A DNA stretch of 9,877 bases from UBA11996 sp964394975 (GTDB lineage: Bacteria > Chloroflexota > Dehalococcoidia > Lucifugimonadales > UBA826), in assembly GCA_964394975.1 (NCBI GenBank), contig CAYMZR010000080.1:1-9877 (forward strand), read 5' to 3'. Below the pieces are notes generated by a model that was not told the origin of the DNA, did no database searches, and saw only the letters and a list, made by a program, of their open reading frames with translations. The number at the start of each line of letters is the position of its first letter. Position 1 is the stretch's first letter. Both the position numbers and the translations under genes were made by a program. Below are positions 1 through 7,455 of the stretch, one piece after another.

Positions 1-322
1 TTCGAAATTCTTCATAAATAACGGAATATTCATCAGATAATTCCTCAGAGGTCTTACCAGAAAAGACTCCCGCATCATTTTCTACTAAATCAGAAATCTT
101 ATGAATAACACTTCCTGGGAGCGATATTTCGGCAGTTTTATGGGCTCTTGTTAGTGGGCTTGAATAGACATGCGTAGGATCAAGGTTCTCATCGATAAAC
201 CTTTTTTGCAGCCTTTGGCTTTGCTCTACACCGACCTCCGAAAGGTCAAAATCCATCTTCCCTTGCCATCGCCCTTCGGCATTAGCTACTGATTGCGCAT
301 GCCGGATTAAAATTAGCCTCAT
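1..322 (-). CDS. Histidine phosphatase family protein (phosphoglycerate mutase-like), 3' part missing
   Basis: About 107 N-terminal residues are present; the gene continues past the left edge. The protein opens with MRLILIRHAQS, the RHG/RHA motif in which His8 is the phosphorylated nucleophile and Arg7 binds phosphate. SSPLTRAHKTA (residues 54-64, Arg59) is the second phosphate-binding motif, and LVENDAGVFSGK (79-90) matches the family's E-x-x-x-G-x-x-G segment, with Glu81 as probable acid/base. The family includes cofactor-dependent phosphoglycerate mutases, CobC-like alpha-ribazole phosphatases and broad-specificity phosphatases; the visible part does not tell which. The ATG shares four bases (ATGA) with the stop of the upstream MFS gene, so it is the last visible gene of the nadD operon and probably translationally coupled. 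Family membership is secure; substrate is unknown. Confidence 0.9.
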   Translation of the reverse strand, partial: MRLILIRHAQSVANAEGRWQGKMDFDLSEVGVEQSQRLQKRFIDENLDPTHVYSSPLTRAHKTAEISLPGSVIHKISDLVENDAGVFSGKTSEELSDEYSVIYEEFR

Positions 323-1833
323 TCCTTTGCACCTACGGAAGCCTGACTTTTTTTCAATTGCCGATAACTATTTCCGGGCCTATCAACCCACCCCCCTACA
401 ACAACCAAAATAGCAGCAAGAATCATCAAACCAGTGGATAGCTGAAACGCCCTAGCCATTGCCGACGCGTAGGCTGTTCGCAAACCAATGTCTTTAAGCT
501 TCTCAGGGTCCGACAAATCCGCTTCGTACCCTAATCCAGCCATCACAGATACCACAATGGCAGTAGGTATTGCTATTCCGACAATGTGCGCCCCATTCCT
601 GGTTAAATTTAAAAATGCAGACACAATGCCATAATGTTGCCTACCCGCACTTCCCATAATTGCACTGGTATTAGGTGCCATAAAGATACTCATACCCATA
701 CCAGATAGCCCTGAGGCGACAGCTACTAGGGCCAAAGGGGAAGTTAGACTTATTTCCGAAAACAAATACATAGCCACAGAACAACAAATCATTCCGATAG
801 CAGACGGACCGGTTGTCCCAATTCGATCAGCCACTCGGCCGCTTATCGGACCGAATATTGCCATTAAGATTGGCCCGGGAAGCAAATAGAGCGCCGCTGA
901 TGCCGTCGTCAGTCCCAACCCAGATACAAGGAAAAAAGGCATTAGGAAAAATGTGCTTGAGCTGGCAGTAAAAGAGATAAATCTTGACGAAGAACCTAAA
1001 GAAAATGACAGAGATTTGAATAGCCCCAGTGGCAACATCGGATTTTGTGCAGTTTTTTCTCTAAATAGAAATCCAACAAAAAATAATACGGAACCCACCG
1101 TCCCCAAAACAATGAATGGGGATGACAGGGACACTTTATTGATGAATGTTATAGCCAGCATCAAAGTCAATAAAAATGAAGCCGATAGAAAGGTTCCTGC
1201 CCAATCAAAATTCTTTATAGAATCCTCTTTTGATGAACTATTTTTTTTATCTGGCATTAAAATTTGCATCGCAATGAACATCGCAAAAATACTGGACACA
1301 GCTATGAAAATAAAAATGGCGCGCCAGCCAAAATAACTATCAATTCCACCTCCCAGTATGGGTCCCCCTATGGCTCCCAGCCCAACTATGGTCATATGCA
1401 AGCCAAGCGCTTTTCCCCTCTCCTCATCTGGAAAAGAGCCAGCAATCATAGCCATGCCATTGGCCTGCAAGGCCGAGGCTCCAATGCCCATAAAAATTTT
1501 CCCTACGATCACCATCCAAAATTCTTGAGAAAACCCAGTGAGAGCAGTTGCACAAGCAAAAACTAGCAACCCCCAAACCCAAATTTTTTTCCGACCCAAT
1601 GAATCTGCAATAGCGCCCGCAGGCATCATCAACGCACTCACACTCAACATGTAAGCAATGGCCATCCACTGTGCAGTGGGAATATCCGCACCAAAATGCT
1701 CTGCAATACTTGGAACAACTATAGATGTGGCGGATTGTTCAACTATAGATACAAAAGTACCTATGGCAACAGCACCATAAACCCACCATCTATATGATGG
1801 TTTATCTTGAATCTTACTTGACAGGGATAACAT
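319..1833 (-). CDS. MFS drug-efflux transporter, DHA2 (14-helix) type
   Basis: A 504-residue integral membrane protein with many hydrophobic helices, the usual size for EmrB/QacA-type proton-drug antiporters. GAIADSLGRKK (73-83) is MFS motif A in the loop between helices 2 and 3. GLGAIGGPILGGG (151-163) is the antiporter motif C in helix 5, followed by FGWRAIFIF (168-176), typical of this subfamily. GRVADRIG (332-339) is the repeated motif A in the second half. A charged loop around 194-210 separates helix groups. The start is taken as the ATG at 1833, with GAGA seven bases upstream; an adjacent in-frame TTG at 1836 would add one residue but sits too close to that site. It follows pyrE by about 10 bases and ends inside the phosphatase start. 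The exported substrate cannot be read from the sequence. Confidence 0.93.
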   Translation of the reverse strand: MLSLSSKIQDKPSYRWWVYGAVAIGTFVSIVEQSATSIVVPSIAEHFGADIPTAQWMAIAYMLSVSALMMPAGAIADSLGRKKIWVWGLLVFACATALTGFSQEFWMVIVGKIFMGIGASALQANGMAMIAGSFPDEERGKALGLHMTIVGLGAIGGPILGGGIDSYFGWRAIFIFIAVSSIFAMFIAMQILMPDKKNSSSKEDSIKNFDWAGTFLSASFLLTLMLAITFINKVSLSSPFIVLGTVGSVLFFVGFLFREKTAQNPMLPLGLFKSLSFSLGSSSRFISFTASSSTFFLMPFFLVSGLGLTTASAALYLLPGPILMAIFGPISGRVADRIGTTGPSAIGMICCSVAMYLFSEISLTSPLALVAVASGLSGMGMSIFMAPNTSAIMGSAGRQHYGIVSAFLNLTRNGAHIVGIAIPTAIVVSVMAGLGYEADLSDPEKLKDIGLRTAYASAMARAFQLSTGLMILAAILVVVGGWVDRPGNSYRQLKKSQASVGAKE

Positions 1834-1843
1834 CAATATTCTC

Positions 1844-2410
1844 TTATGATCCTATCCCTTCAATGTGAATCTCTCCGCTATCATCCGCAAAAAATAAGCT
1901 TTGGAAATCGTATCCTCTACGCTCAAGCTCTTCACTACCACCTGCCCTTCGATCCATGATGGACAATACTTTGACAACCTCACACCCTTCGTCTTCTACT
2001 GCTTCTATCGCGTGAAATAGACTACCCCCGGTTGTGCAGGTGTCATCAACCACGGCAACCTTTTGGCCTCTAAAAAAATGCCCCTCGATATTTCTCCCAC
2101 CACCATGAATTTTCTTTTCTTTCCTGACAATGAGGGCAGGAACAGGTCTTCCTTCGATATAGCTCATAGTGCTAACGGAAGACACAATTGGATCTGCACC
2201 TAAAGTTGGGCCCGCCAAGGCCTCTACTTTGGACTCATATAAAATGGGCAACAAGCATTTAGCTGTCAAGAATGAACCTTCAGGATCAAGCGTTAATAGG
2301 CGGCCATCAAAGTAGTAGTTACTTTTAATTCCTGATGACAGAGTGAAATCGCCAAACAATAGCGCCTTTTTTTCCTTAGCCACTGCCAATAATCTTTCTA
2401 TGTCACGCAT
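1844..2410 (-). CDS. pyrE: Orotate phosphoribosyltransferase
   Basis: Converts orotate and PRPP to orotidine 5'-monophosphate plus pyrophosphate, the fifth step of de novo UMP synthesis, in the cytoplasm. The 188-residue protein has FGDFTLSSGIKSNYYFDGR (19-37), the substrate-side N-terminal signature; RKEKKIHG (96-103), the flexible catalytic loop; VAVVDDTCTTGGS (118-130), the PRPP-binding motif with its two acidic residues; and DRRAGG (153-158), close to the family's DRxEGG. I prefer the ATG at 2410 because it gives the family's usual short N-terminus (MRDIERLL). The reading frame also allows a TTG at 2443 that overlaps the nadD stop as TTGA and would add 11 atypical residues. No strong Shine-Dalgarno decides the choice: AGGTG lies 11 bases before the ATG. 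It is monofunctional, with no PyrF fusion. Confidence 0.95.
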   Translation of the reverse strand: MRDIERLLAVAKEKKALLFGDFTLSSGIKSNYYFDGRLLTLDPEGSFLTAKCLLPILYESKVEALAGPTLGADPIVSSVSTMSYIEGRPVPALIVRKEKKIHGGGRNIEGHFFRGQKVAVVDDTCTTGGSLFHAIEAVEDEGCEVVKVLSIMDRRAGGSEELERRGYDFQSLFFADDSGEIHIEGIGS

Positions 2411-2439
2411 TTGAAAACTTGCACCTGCCCTGTAACTGT

Positions 2440-3033
2440 TCAAACCAACAAATGATATAGCTTTTTCCTCCGAATGTATTCATATACTGTCCGAGGAAGC
2501 ATATCCTCTACATCAGCACCTTTTTGTATAAGTTCTCTAATCTCACTTGATGAAATTGGAGGCGAGTTGGCTTCAATAATTTTTATTGAGTATTTTTCTT
2601 TTCTTGCAAGGTATGCCTCTGAACTTTCGATTTTAGTTCCTAGCCGGGTTAACCCGACTACTTCGCATTCAGAGTGAAGTGCATTGGGATCATCCCAATT
2701 ATCCATTTCGATAATTGAATCTGTACCGAGAAGGACAACTACGGTGTGGCCATCTCTTTTGAAATGCCTTACTGAATCCACTGTGTAGGAAGGGCCGGGG
2801 CGAAGGATTTCAATATTTGAAACATCTAAGAGAGGAAATTCTTCCGTTGCCAAAGACACCATGTTATATCTATCTAATTTTGAGGCTGCTAATTTGCTCC
2901 GTTTCAGATATGGATCCCCTGCGGGAATCATTATTACCTTATCTAGTTTAAGTGTCCGCTGTGCGGTATTAGCAGCTTGAATATGTCCTTTGTGTATGGG
3001 GTCGAAAGTACCACCGAATAGCCCAACCAACAC
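2440..3033 (-). CDS. nadD: Nicotinate-nucleotide adenylyltransferase
   Basis: Transfers AMP from ATP to nicotinate mononucleotide, giving deamido-NAD, a step shared by de novo and salvage NAD synthesis. The 197-residue protein shows GGTFDPIHKGH (7-17), the nucleotidyltransferase signature with the (H/T)xGH motif; LLGTDSI (101-107), the substrate-side GxDS motif; and PPISSSEIRELI (158-169), the ISSTxIR motif that binds ATP. The C-terminus LPRTVYEYIRRKKLY is typical of NadD. The start codon is GTG, set by AGGAG six bases upstream. It is first in the minus-strand operon and runs directly into pyrE. In many bacteria nadD sits beside rsfS or obg; that context is not seen here. Length and motifs are complete, so the enzyme should be active. 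Confidence 0.95.
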   Translation of the reverse strand: MLVGLFGGTFDPIHKGHIQAANTAQRTLKLDKVIMIPAGDPYLKRSKLAASKLDRYNMVSLATEEFPLLDVSNIEILRPGPSYTVDSVRHFKRDGHTVVVLLGTDSIIEMDNWDDPNALHSECEVVGLTRLGTKIESSEAYLARKEKYSIKIIEANSPPISSSEIRELIQKGADVEDMLPRTVYEYIRRKKLYHLLV

Positions 3034-3039
3034 CGCGAA

Positions 3040-3044
3040 CTCCT
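3040..3044 (-). promoter_or_regulatory. Ribosome binding site of nadD
   Basis: On the minus strand AGGAG lies six bases before a GTG codon. This spacing fixes the non-ATG start of nadD; the protein begins directly with the conserved MLVGLFGGTFDP, so no other start fits the family. Confidence 0.75.
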
Positions 3045-3087
3045 AATTGTAATATATGCTTTGTCTTTATTTAATACTTGGGATAAA

Positions 3088-3101
3088 AGGATACAGGATA
3101 C
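3088..3101. repeat. Tandem heptamer AGGATAC x2 in divergent promoter region
   Basis: Two perfect adjacent copies of AGGATAC, with a partial third GATAC downstream (3116-3120). The position between two divergent operons suggests a possible operator, but a 14-bp repeat can arise by chance in AT-rich DNA. Confidence 0.4.
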
Positions 3102-3155
3102 GGACTTAAATTCCTGATACCCTAAATCAAATTATAGATTAAGGAATTTTGCTTC

Positions 3156-4745
3156 ATGAAGTATGACTATTTAGTTGTTGGTGCAGGTTCCGCTGGTGCG
3201 ATTCTAGCGACACGTCTCTCAGAAAACCCTCACACCTCTGTGCTCCTTCTTGAGGGGGGGCCTGACTATCCAAAATTTGAAAATCTACCAGACGATGTCA
3301 AATATGGATACGCAACAGGAACAGATTTGGCCGTTGGTGACGAACACGATTGGGGTTATACAGGTAGTGTAAATAGCTTAGATGAAATTCCAGATCGCAT
3401 GATACGGCTCCCTAGAGGCAAACTGACTGGCGGCACAAGTTCAATAAACGGGCAAATATTTCTACGCGGCCTGACCTACGACTTTGGTGATTGGTCAAAA
3501 ATGGGTTTAACCAATTGGAATTACCAAAAGGTATTGCCCTATTTCAGAAAACTGGAAACAGATTTAGATTTTGGAGGCGACTTTCACGGAAAACAGGGTC
3601 CAATAGTAGCTCGTAGATTTCCAAAAAGTACTTGGACCGCCCCCCAAAGAGGTTTTTACCAAGCCTGTCTAGAGAAGAATTATGATGAAACAGAGGATTT
3701 TAATCTACCAGACGCGACCGGAGTAGGTGCCTTCCCTTGTAACAATCCAAACGGGATTCGTATAAGTACGTCTCTGGGATATCTCTCCGAATCAAGGCAT
3801 CGCATGAATTTGACTCTGCGCCCAAATTGCACTGTCACAAAATTAATTATGGCAAAGAACAAGATCACAGGTGTTGAGGTTGAAAGCGGTCGTGATATTT
3901 TTCAGGTTGAAGCAGAAAACATCATTCTATCCGCAGGAAGTTTAGCAAATCCCAAAATACTAATGACATCAGGAATAGGTCCGGTGGAAAATTTAGAATT
4001 ATGTGGAATTAAACCTTTGGTAAACCTAAAAGGAGTTGGGAGAAACCTTCAGGATCATCCTCAAAACTTTGTCCATGCAAAAGTGAAAAATCTAGAATCT
4101 CTGGACACAACTTCACCACGATTACAGGTTGCTTTGAGGTATTCCTCAAAAAACTCACCTTTCACAGACGATATGATGATGTGGATGGGATCGTATGCGA
4201 TAAATGGGGACTACAGAGATATTTTGTCGTCTGGTACTTCAGACAACAAACTTCAAGCTGAAGTAACCGGCATACAAATTACGATTTCTCTTTACCTAGC
4301 CACGAGTAGAGGGTCAGTAACTCTTAACCCAGCAAATCCAAGCGGCAACCCGATTGTTAATTTAAATCTACTCCACACTGAAAGCGACGTTTCTAGAATG
4401 GCTGAAGGAATCGAAATAGCTTCTGAAATCATCGAAAGCCCTTCTTTGAAAAATATAGTGGCCGAACGTACAAGCCCCCCTGATGGTATTTTCAATAACA
4501 TGCCCCAGTTTCACAAATGGCTCCGTTCGTCGACAACCACAGGAAATCATTTGACTAGTACATGTGCAATGGGAGCTGATACCAACAAATTTGCCGTCGT
4601 CGATCATACCTGTCGGGTGTTTGGACTTGATAATCTGTATATAGCTGACGCCTCCGTAATGCCCGAGACTGTTAGAGCAAACACTAATGTGACAACTATG
4701 ATGATCGGAGAGAGGTTGGCCGACTTTCTAAAGAACAGAAACTAG
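3156..4745 (+). CDS. GMC-family FAD-dependent oxidoreductase (choline/alcohol dehydrogenase-like)
   Basis: A full-length 529-residue member of the glucose-methanol-choline family, which oxidises alcohols to aldehydes or acids using FAD. VVGAGSAGAILA (7-18) is the ADP-binding GxGxxG of the Rossmann fold, with Glu33 (LLLEGG) as the ribose-binding acid. GKLTGGTSSING (88-99) is GMC signature 1, and GSLANPKILMTSGIGP (261-276) is signature 2. GVGRNLQDHP (293-302) is a further conserved segment. Near the C-terminus, His465 in GNHLTSTCAMG and Asn509 in RANTNVT match in order and 44-residue spacing the catalytic His/Asn pair of choline oxidase. There is no signal peptide or membrane anchor, so it is likely cytoplasmic. 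It leads a run of four plus-strand genes. Substrate is unknown; betA should not be assumed, because the usual betaine gene neighbours are absent. Confidence 0.92.
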   Translation: MKYDYLVVGAGSAGAILATRLSENPHTSVLLLEGGPDYPKFENLPDDVKYGYATGTDLAVGDEHDWGYTGSVNSLDEIPDRMIRLPRGKLTGGTSSINGQIFLRGLTYDFGDWSKMGLTNWNYQKVLPYFRKLETDLDFGGDFHGKQGPIVARRFPKSTWTAPQRGFYQACLEKNYDETEDFNLPDATGVGAFPCNNPNGIRISTSLGYLSESRHRMNLTLRPNCTVTKLIMAKNKITGVEVESGRDIFQVEAENIILSAGSLANPKILMTSGIGPVENLELCGIKPLVNLKGVGRNLQDHPQNFVHAKVKNLESLDTTSPRLQVALRYSSKNSPFTDDMMMWMGSYAINGDYRDILSSGTSDNKLQAEVTGIQITISLYLATSRGSVTLNPANPSGNPIVNLNLLHTESDVSRMAEGIEIASEIIESPSLKNIVAERTSPPDGIFNNMPQFHKWLRSSTTTGNHLTSTCAMGADTNKFAVVDHTCRVFGLDNLYIADASVMPETVRANTNVTTMMIGERLADFLKNRN

Positions 4746-4830
4746 GATGAAAGGAACCGGTGCAATTTGAAATTTTTCTGCTATTCTGTACCTCACTTTC
4801 TGTCTGAAGGTAAATATTTAAGGTATGTTT

Positions 4831-4834
4831 GGAG
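4831..4834 (+). promoter_or_regulatory. Ribosome binding site favouring the downstream start of the DUF1800 gene
   Basis: GGAG stands eight bases before the ATG at 4843. The earlier in-frame ATG at 4825 has only AAGG one base away and GAAGG fourteen bases away, both badly spaced. This favours 4843 as the true start. Confidence 0.55.
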
Positions 4835-4842
4835 CAGCGCAC

Positions 4843-6240
4843 ATGGTTAGCACTAAAACCAACACAGAAATTAGCTTAATGGCCCATTTAATGAGAAGAG
4901 CCGGATTTGGAGCTTCCCGGGCGGAACTGGAAGACAGATGTAAAAAAGGCTATACACAAACAGTTGAAGAATTATTAAATCCTTCGAATCAAACTCCTGT
5001 AGACATCTACGAATTCTTGAGGTACTACCCTATGTGGTGGAAGCCAGGAACAATGGGGGGTCTGGGTCAGGCACCATGGGTTTGGACAATGATAAATACA
5101 GAATCACCGCTCCAAGAAAAATTGTGTATTTTCTACCACAATATATTTGCAACGGGAGTAGCAAAAGTTGACCACTATGACGAAATACAAGACATGATAG
5201 ATATGTTTAGAGAAAAGGGTCTTGGTAACTACAAAGATATCTTGCTTGAGGTAGCCAAAAGCCCTGCGATGATTTATTGGCTAGACAATAACGAAAACCA
5301 CGCAGACTCTATCAATGAAAATTGGGGCCGGGAACTACTTGAACTCTTTACGATGGGAGTGGGTAATTACACCGAAGAGGATGTACAAGAGTGTTCAAGA
5401 GCGTTCACGGGTTGGACTTTAGAACACAAATTGCCCAGGTTCCATATGGGCAGGTGGGACTGGGAATTCAAATTTGTGGAAGATGATCATGATTTTGGAG
5501 AGAAGGAATTTCTTGGACACAAAGGAAATTTCGATGGAGAAGAAGTAATTGACATCATTCTTTCGAACCCAGCGACGGCAAATTTTATAGCCAGACACTT
5601 ATACAATTTTTTTGTGGAAGATGAACCACAGGTACCTGCCTGGTCTGTTGTCCCGCCAAACAATCCAGACGCAGTAAAGTTCTTAGCCAAGGAGTTGATG
5701 GACAGCGACTATCATATGGAAACTGTTCTTCGAAAATTATTTAACAGTGCCTTTTTCAAAGAGGCTCAATTTTCTAGAGTGAAAAATCCTACTGAAGTTG
5801 TTGTGAGTACGCTTAGATTGGTGGGAGGTAGCGGTCTCCCAGCACCAGATATCTTGGACTGGACAGGCCAAATCGTTTACATGGGCCAGGATCTTTTGAA
5901 CCCTCCAAGTGTAGAGGGGTGGCATTCTGGAATCGAATGGATTAACAGTGGCACCCTTATGAAACGTACAAATTTTATGTCGGAAATGATAAGCGACTAT
6001 TCCCGCCCCGGCGTCAAAAGCATAATTGACCAAGTCAGTGGAGTGGCCTCCAAACCCAAAGAGGTGGTAGCCGCCTGTCTTGATATTATGGGACCCTTAG
6101 AAATAGCTGAAAAAACCCGCACTGAACTTTTGGAGCATGTTTCTTCTCAAGGTGACTTCGACTGGCAATCAAGCGGAGTCACAAGAGCTTTAGAGTTACT
6201 ACAACTTATTGTGGCCACCAGGGAATATCAATTTGCTTAA
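4843..6240 (+). CDS. DUF1800 domain-containing protein
   Basis: A 465-residue protein that is DUF1800 along its full length. Hallmarks in order: LMAHLMRRAGFGASRAEL (12-29); a WMxTxxxxLQEKL-like helix with FYHNIFATG (97-105); NWGRELLELFTMGVGNYTEE (160-179) followed by RAFTGWT (186-192); HDFGEKEFLG (216-225); NPATANFIARHLYNFFV (242-258); NPPSVEGWHSGIEW (353-366); and a C-terminal LIVATREYQFA. The biochemical function of DUF1800 is not known. It is commonly encoded just before a DUF1501 protein, exactly as here (46-bp gap), suggesting joint function or a complex. No Sec, Tat or lipoprotein signal is visible with either possible start (4843 preferred; 4825 would add six residues). The gap from the GMC gene is 97 bp and could hold a separate promoter, but I see no strong one. 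Confidence 0.9.
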   Translation: MVSTKTNTEISLMAHLMRRAGFGASRAELEDRCKKGYTQTVEELLNPSNQTPVDIYEFLRYYPMWWKPGTMGGLGQAPWVWTMINTESPLQEKLCIFYHNIFATGVAKVDHYDEIQDMIDMFREKGLGNYKDILLEVAKSPAMIYWLDNNENHADSINENWGRELLELFTMGVGNYTEEDVQECSRAFTGWTLEHKLPRFHMGRWDWEFKFVEDDHDFGEKEFLGHKGNFDGEEVIDIILSNPATANFIARHLYNFFVEDEPQVPAWSVVPPNNPDAVKFLAKELMDSDYHMETVLRKLFNSAFFKEAQFSRVKNPTEVVVSTLRLVGGSGLPAPDILDWTGQIVYMGQDLLNPPSVEGWHSGIEWINSGTLMKRTNFMSEMISDYSRPGVKSIIDQVSGVASKPKEVVAACLDIMGPLEIAEKTRTELLEHVSSQGDFDWQSSGVTRALELLQLIVATREYQFA

Positions 6241-6286
6241 TTAATATGGACTTAATAAGACCAAAATAACACGGAGAATACATATC

Positions 6287-7429
6287 ATGAGTGAGCCTAC
6301 ATCGAAAGACCCCGTGATAGTTGTGGTTCAACTATCAGGTGGCAATGATTACATGAACACTGTAGTTCCACATAGCAATTCTTTGTATCGTGACTATAGG
6401 CCTTCTGTAAACATAGCCGAATCCGACGTAATAGAGCTTACATCTGATATCGGTTTCCACCCAGCAATGGCACCTTTGGCTGACATGTACAAAGAAGGCA
6501 ATGTTGCCGTAATCCATGGTGTTGGTTATGAAAATTCTCCACGGTCGCATTTCAGATCCATGGATATTTGGCACACTTGTGAGCCAGAAACTCTTGGAAC
6601 AGAAGGCTGGCTAGGGCGGGCAGTCAAGCAGATCGACCCCAACAAGGAAAATGTCGTAACTGCTGTGAGCATGGGCCCCTCATTGTACCGAGCTCTAGTA
6701 GCTCCTGATGTACCCGTAGCCACGGTGGAAAATCTAGATAATTACGGCCTTTTGACCGATATTTCGCCGGAACAAAAAAGAGATCGTGTTCTTGATAGAT
6801 ACAAAAAAATGTATTCACCTATGATTGGTTCTGGTCCAGTCATGGAATTTCTCGGCCAAACTGGACTTGATGCAATGAAAGGCGCCGACATTTTAAACGT
6901 GGCACCCAATATGTATTCTTCAACTATAGAATACTCAGACACATCAATAGCAAAGAAACTTAAGGGTATCGCTCAAATACATTTAGCCAATCTCGGTACC
7001 AGGATTTTTTACTGTGACCTTGGAAGTTTTGATACCCATGCAGACCAACTTTCAACACACAACAAGCTTTGGTCCTCAGCATCCGCAGCCATTAGGGATT
7101 TCTTTGATGACCTAGAGCAACATGGTGCAGCAGATAATGTCACGATGTTTTTGTTCTCAGAATTTGGAAGAAGAGTATATGACAACGGCGCAGGAACGGA
7201 TCACGGGGCGGGCGGGCTATGTCTAGCAATTGGGAAAAACGTTAAGGGTGGAGAATATGGTCAATATCCGTCCATGAAGGAAGGGGATTTGGACCAAGGC
7301 GATTTAGTACCCGACATGGACTTTCGTAGTGTGTACACAACGCTAGCCGAAGACTGGATGCGACTAGATCCTGTCCCAATCGTCGGAGGAAATTTCGAAA
7401 AGCCAAGATTTATAGGCGCTTCAAACTGA
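6287..7429 (+). CDS. DUF1501 domain-containing protein (alkaline phosphatase/sulfatase-like)
   Basis: A 380-residue DUF1501 protein, a family related to the alkaline phosphatase/sulfatase superfamily. VVVQLSGGNDYMNTVVP (12-28) is the N-terminal signature with Asp21; GFHPAMAPLADMYKEG (56-71) and HGVGYENSPRSHFRSMDIW (77-95) are conserved cores; GSFDTHADQ (246-254) carries Asp249/His251; SEFGRRVYDNGAGTDHGAGG (291-310) carries Asp305/His306. These Asp/His residues sit where metal ligands are expected in the superfamily. Many DUF1501 proteins begin with a twin-arginine signal; this one starts almost directly at the domain (MSEPTSKDPVIVVVQLSGG), so it is probably cytoplasmic. The start has GGAGA about ten bases upstream. 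It follows the DUF1800 gene and precedes an NHL-repeat gene. Family is clear; substrate and true activity are unknown. Confidence 0.9.
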   Translation: MSEPTSKDPVIVVVQLSGGNDYMNTVVPHSNSLYRDYRPSVNIAESDVIELTSDIGFHPAMAPLADMYKEGNVAVIHGVGYENSPRSHFRSMDIWHTCEPETLGTEGWLGRAVKQIDPNKENVVTAVSMGPSLYRALVAPDVPVATVENLDNYGLLTDISPEQKRDRVLDRYKKMYSPMIGSGPVMEFLGQTGLDAMKGADILNVAPNMYSSTIEYSDTSIAKKLKGIAQIHLANLGTRIFYCDLGSFDTHADQLSTHNKLWSSASAAIRDFFDDLEQHGAADNVTMFLFSEFGRRVYDNGAGTDHGAGGLCLAIGKNVKGGEYGQYPSMKEGDLDQGDLVPDMDFRSVYTTLAEDWMRLDPVPIVGGNFEKPRFIGASN

Positions 7430-7455
7430 AACTAATTGGGTGAGAACTTTATAAA

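Larger units (their letters stand above)
3034..3155. promoter_or_regulatory. Divergent intergenic region between the nadD operon and the GMC oxidoreductase operon
   Basis: This 122-bp AT-rich gap separates two operons transcribed away from each other, so it must hold both promoters or be read through from neither. I could not find a convincing -35/-10 pair. On the plus strand TATAGA (3133-3138) is only a partial -10 and has no good -35; on the minus strand TATATT near 3053-3058 is also weakly supported. A perfect tandem heptamer, AGGATAC twice (3088-3101), lies near its middle and could bind a regulator. The plus-strand gene has AAGGA (3141-3145) ten bases before its ATG. Confidence 0.5.

Noticed and set aside
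953..1336. Plus-strand reading frame of 127 codons
   Set aside because: It lies entirely antisense to the MFS gene, whose protein has clear family motifs; its own translation is low-complexity Lys/Asn-rich with no recognisable domain.
4746..4842. Possible internal promoter between the GMC and DUF1800 genes (TTGAAA at 4767-4772)
   Set aside because: No acceptable -10 hexamer occurs 15-19 bases downstream, so it is not listed as a promoter.
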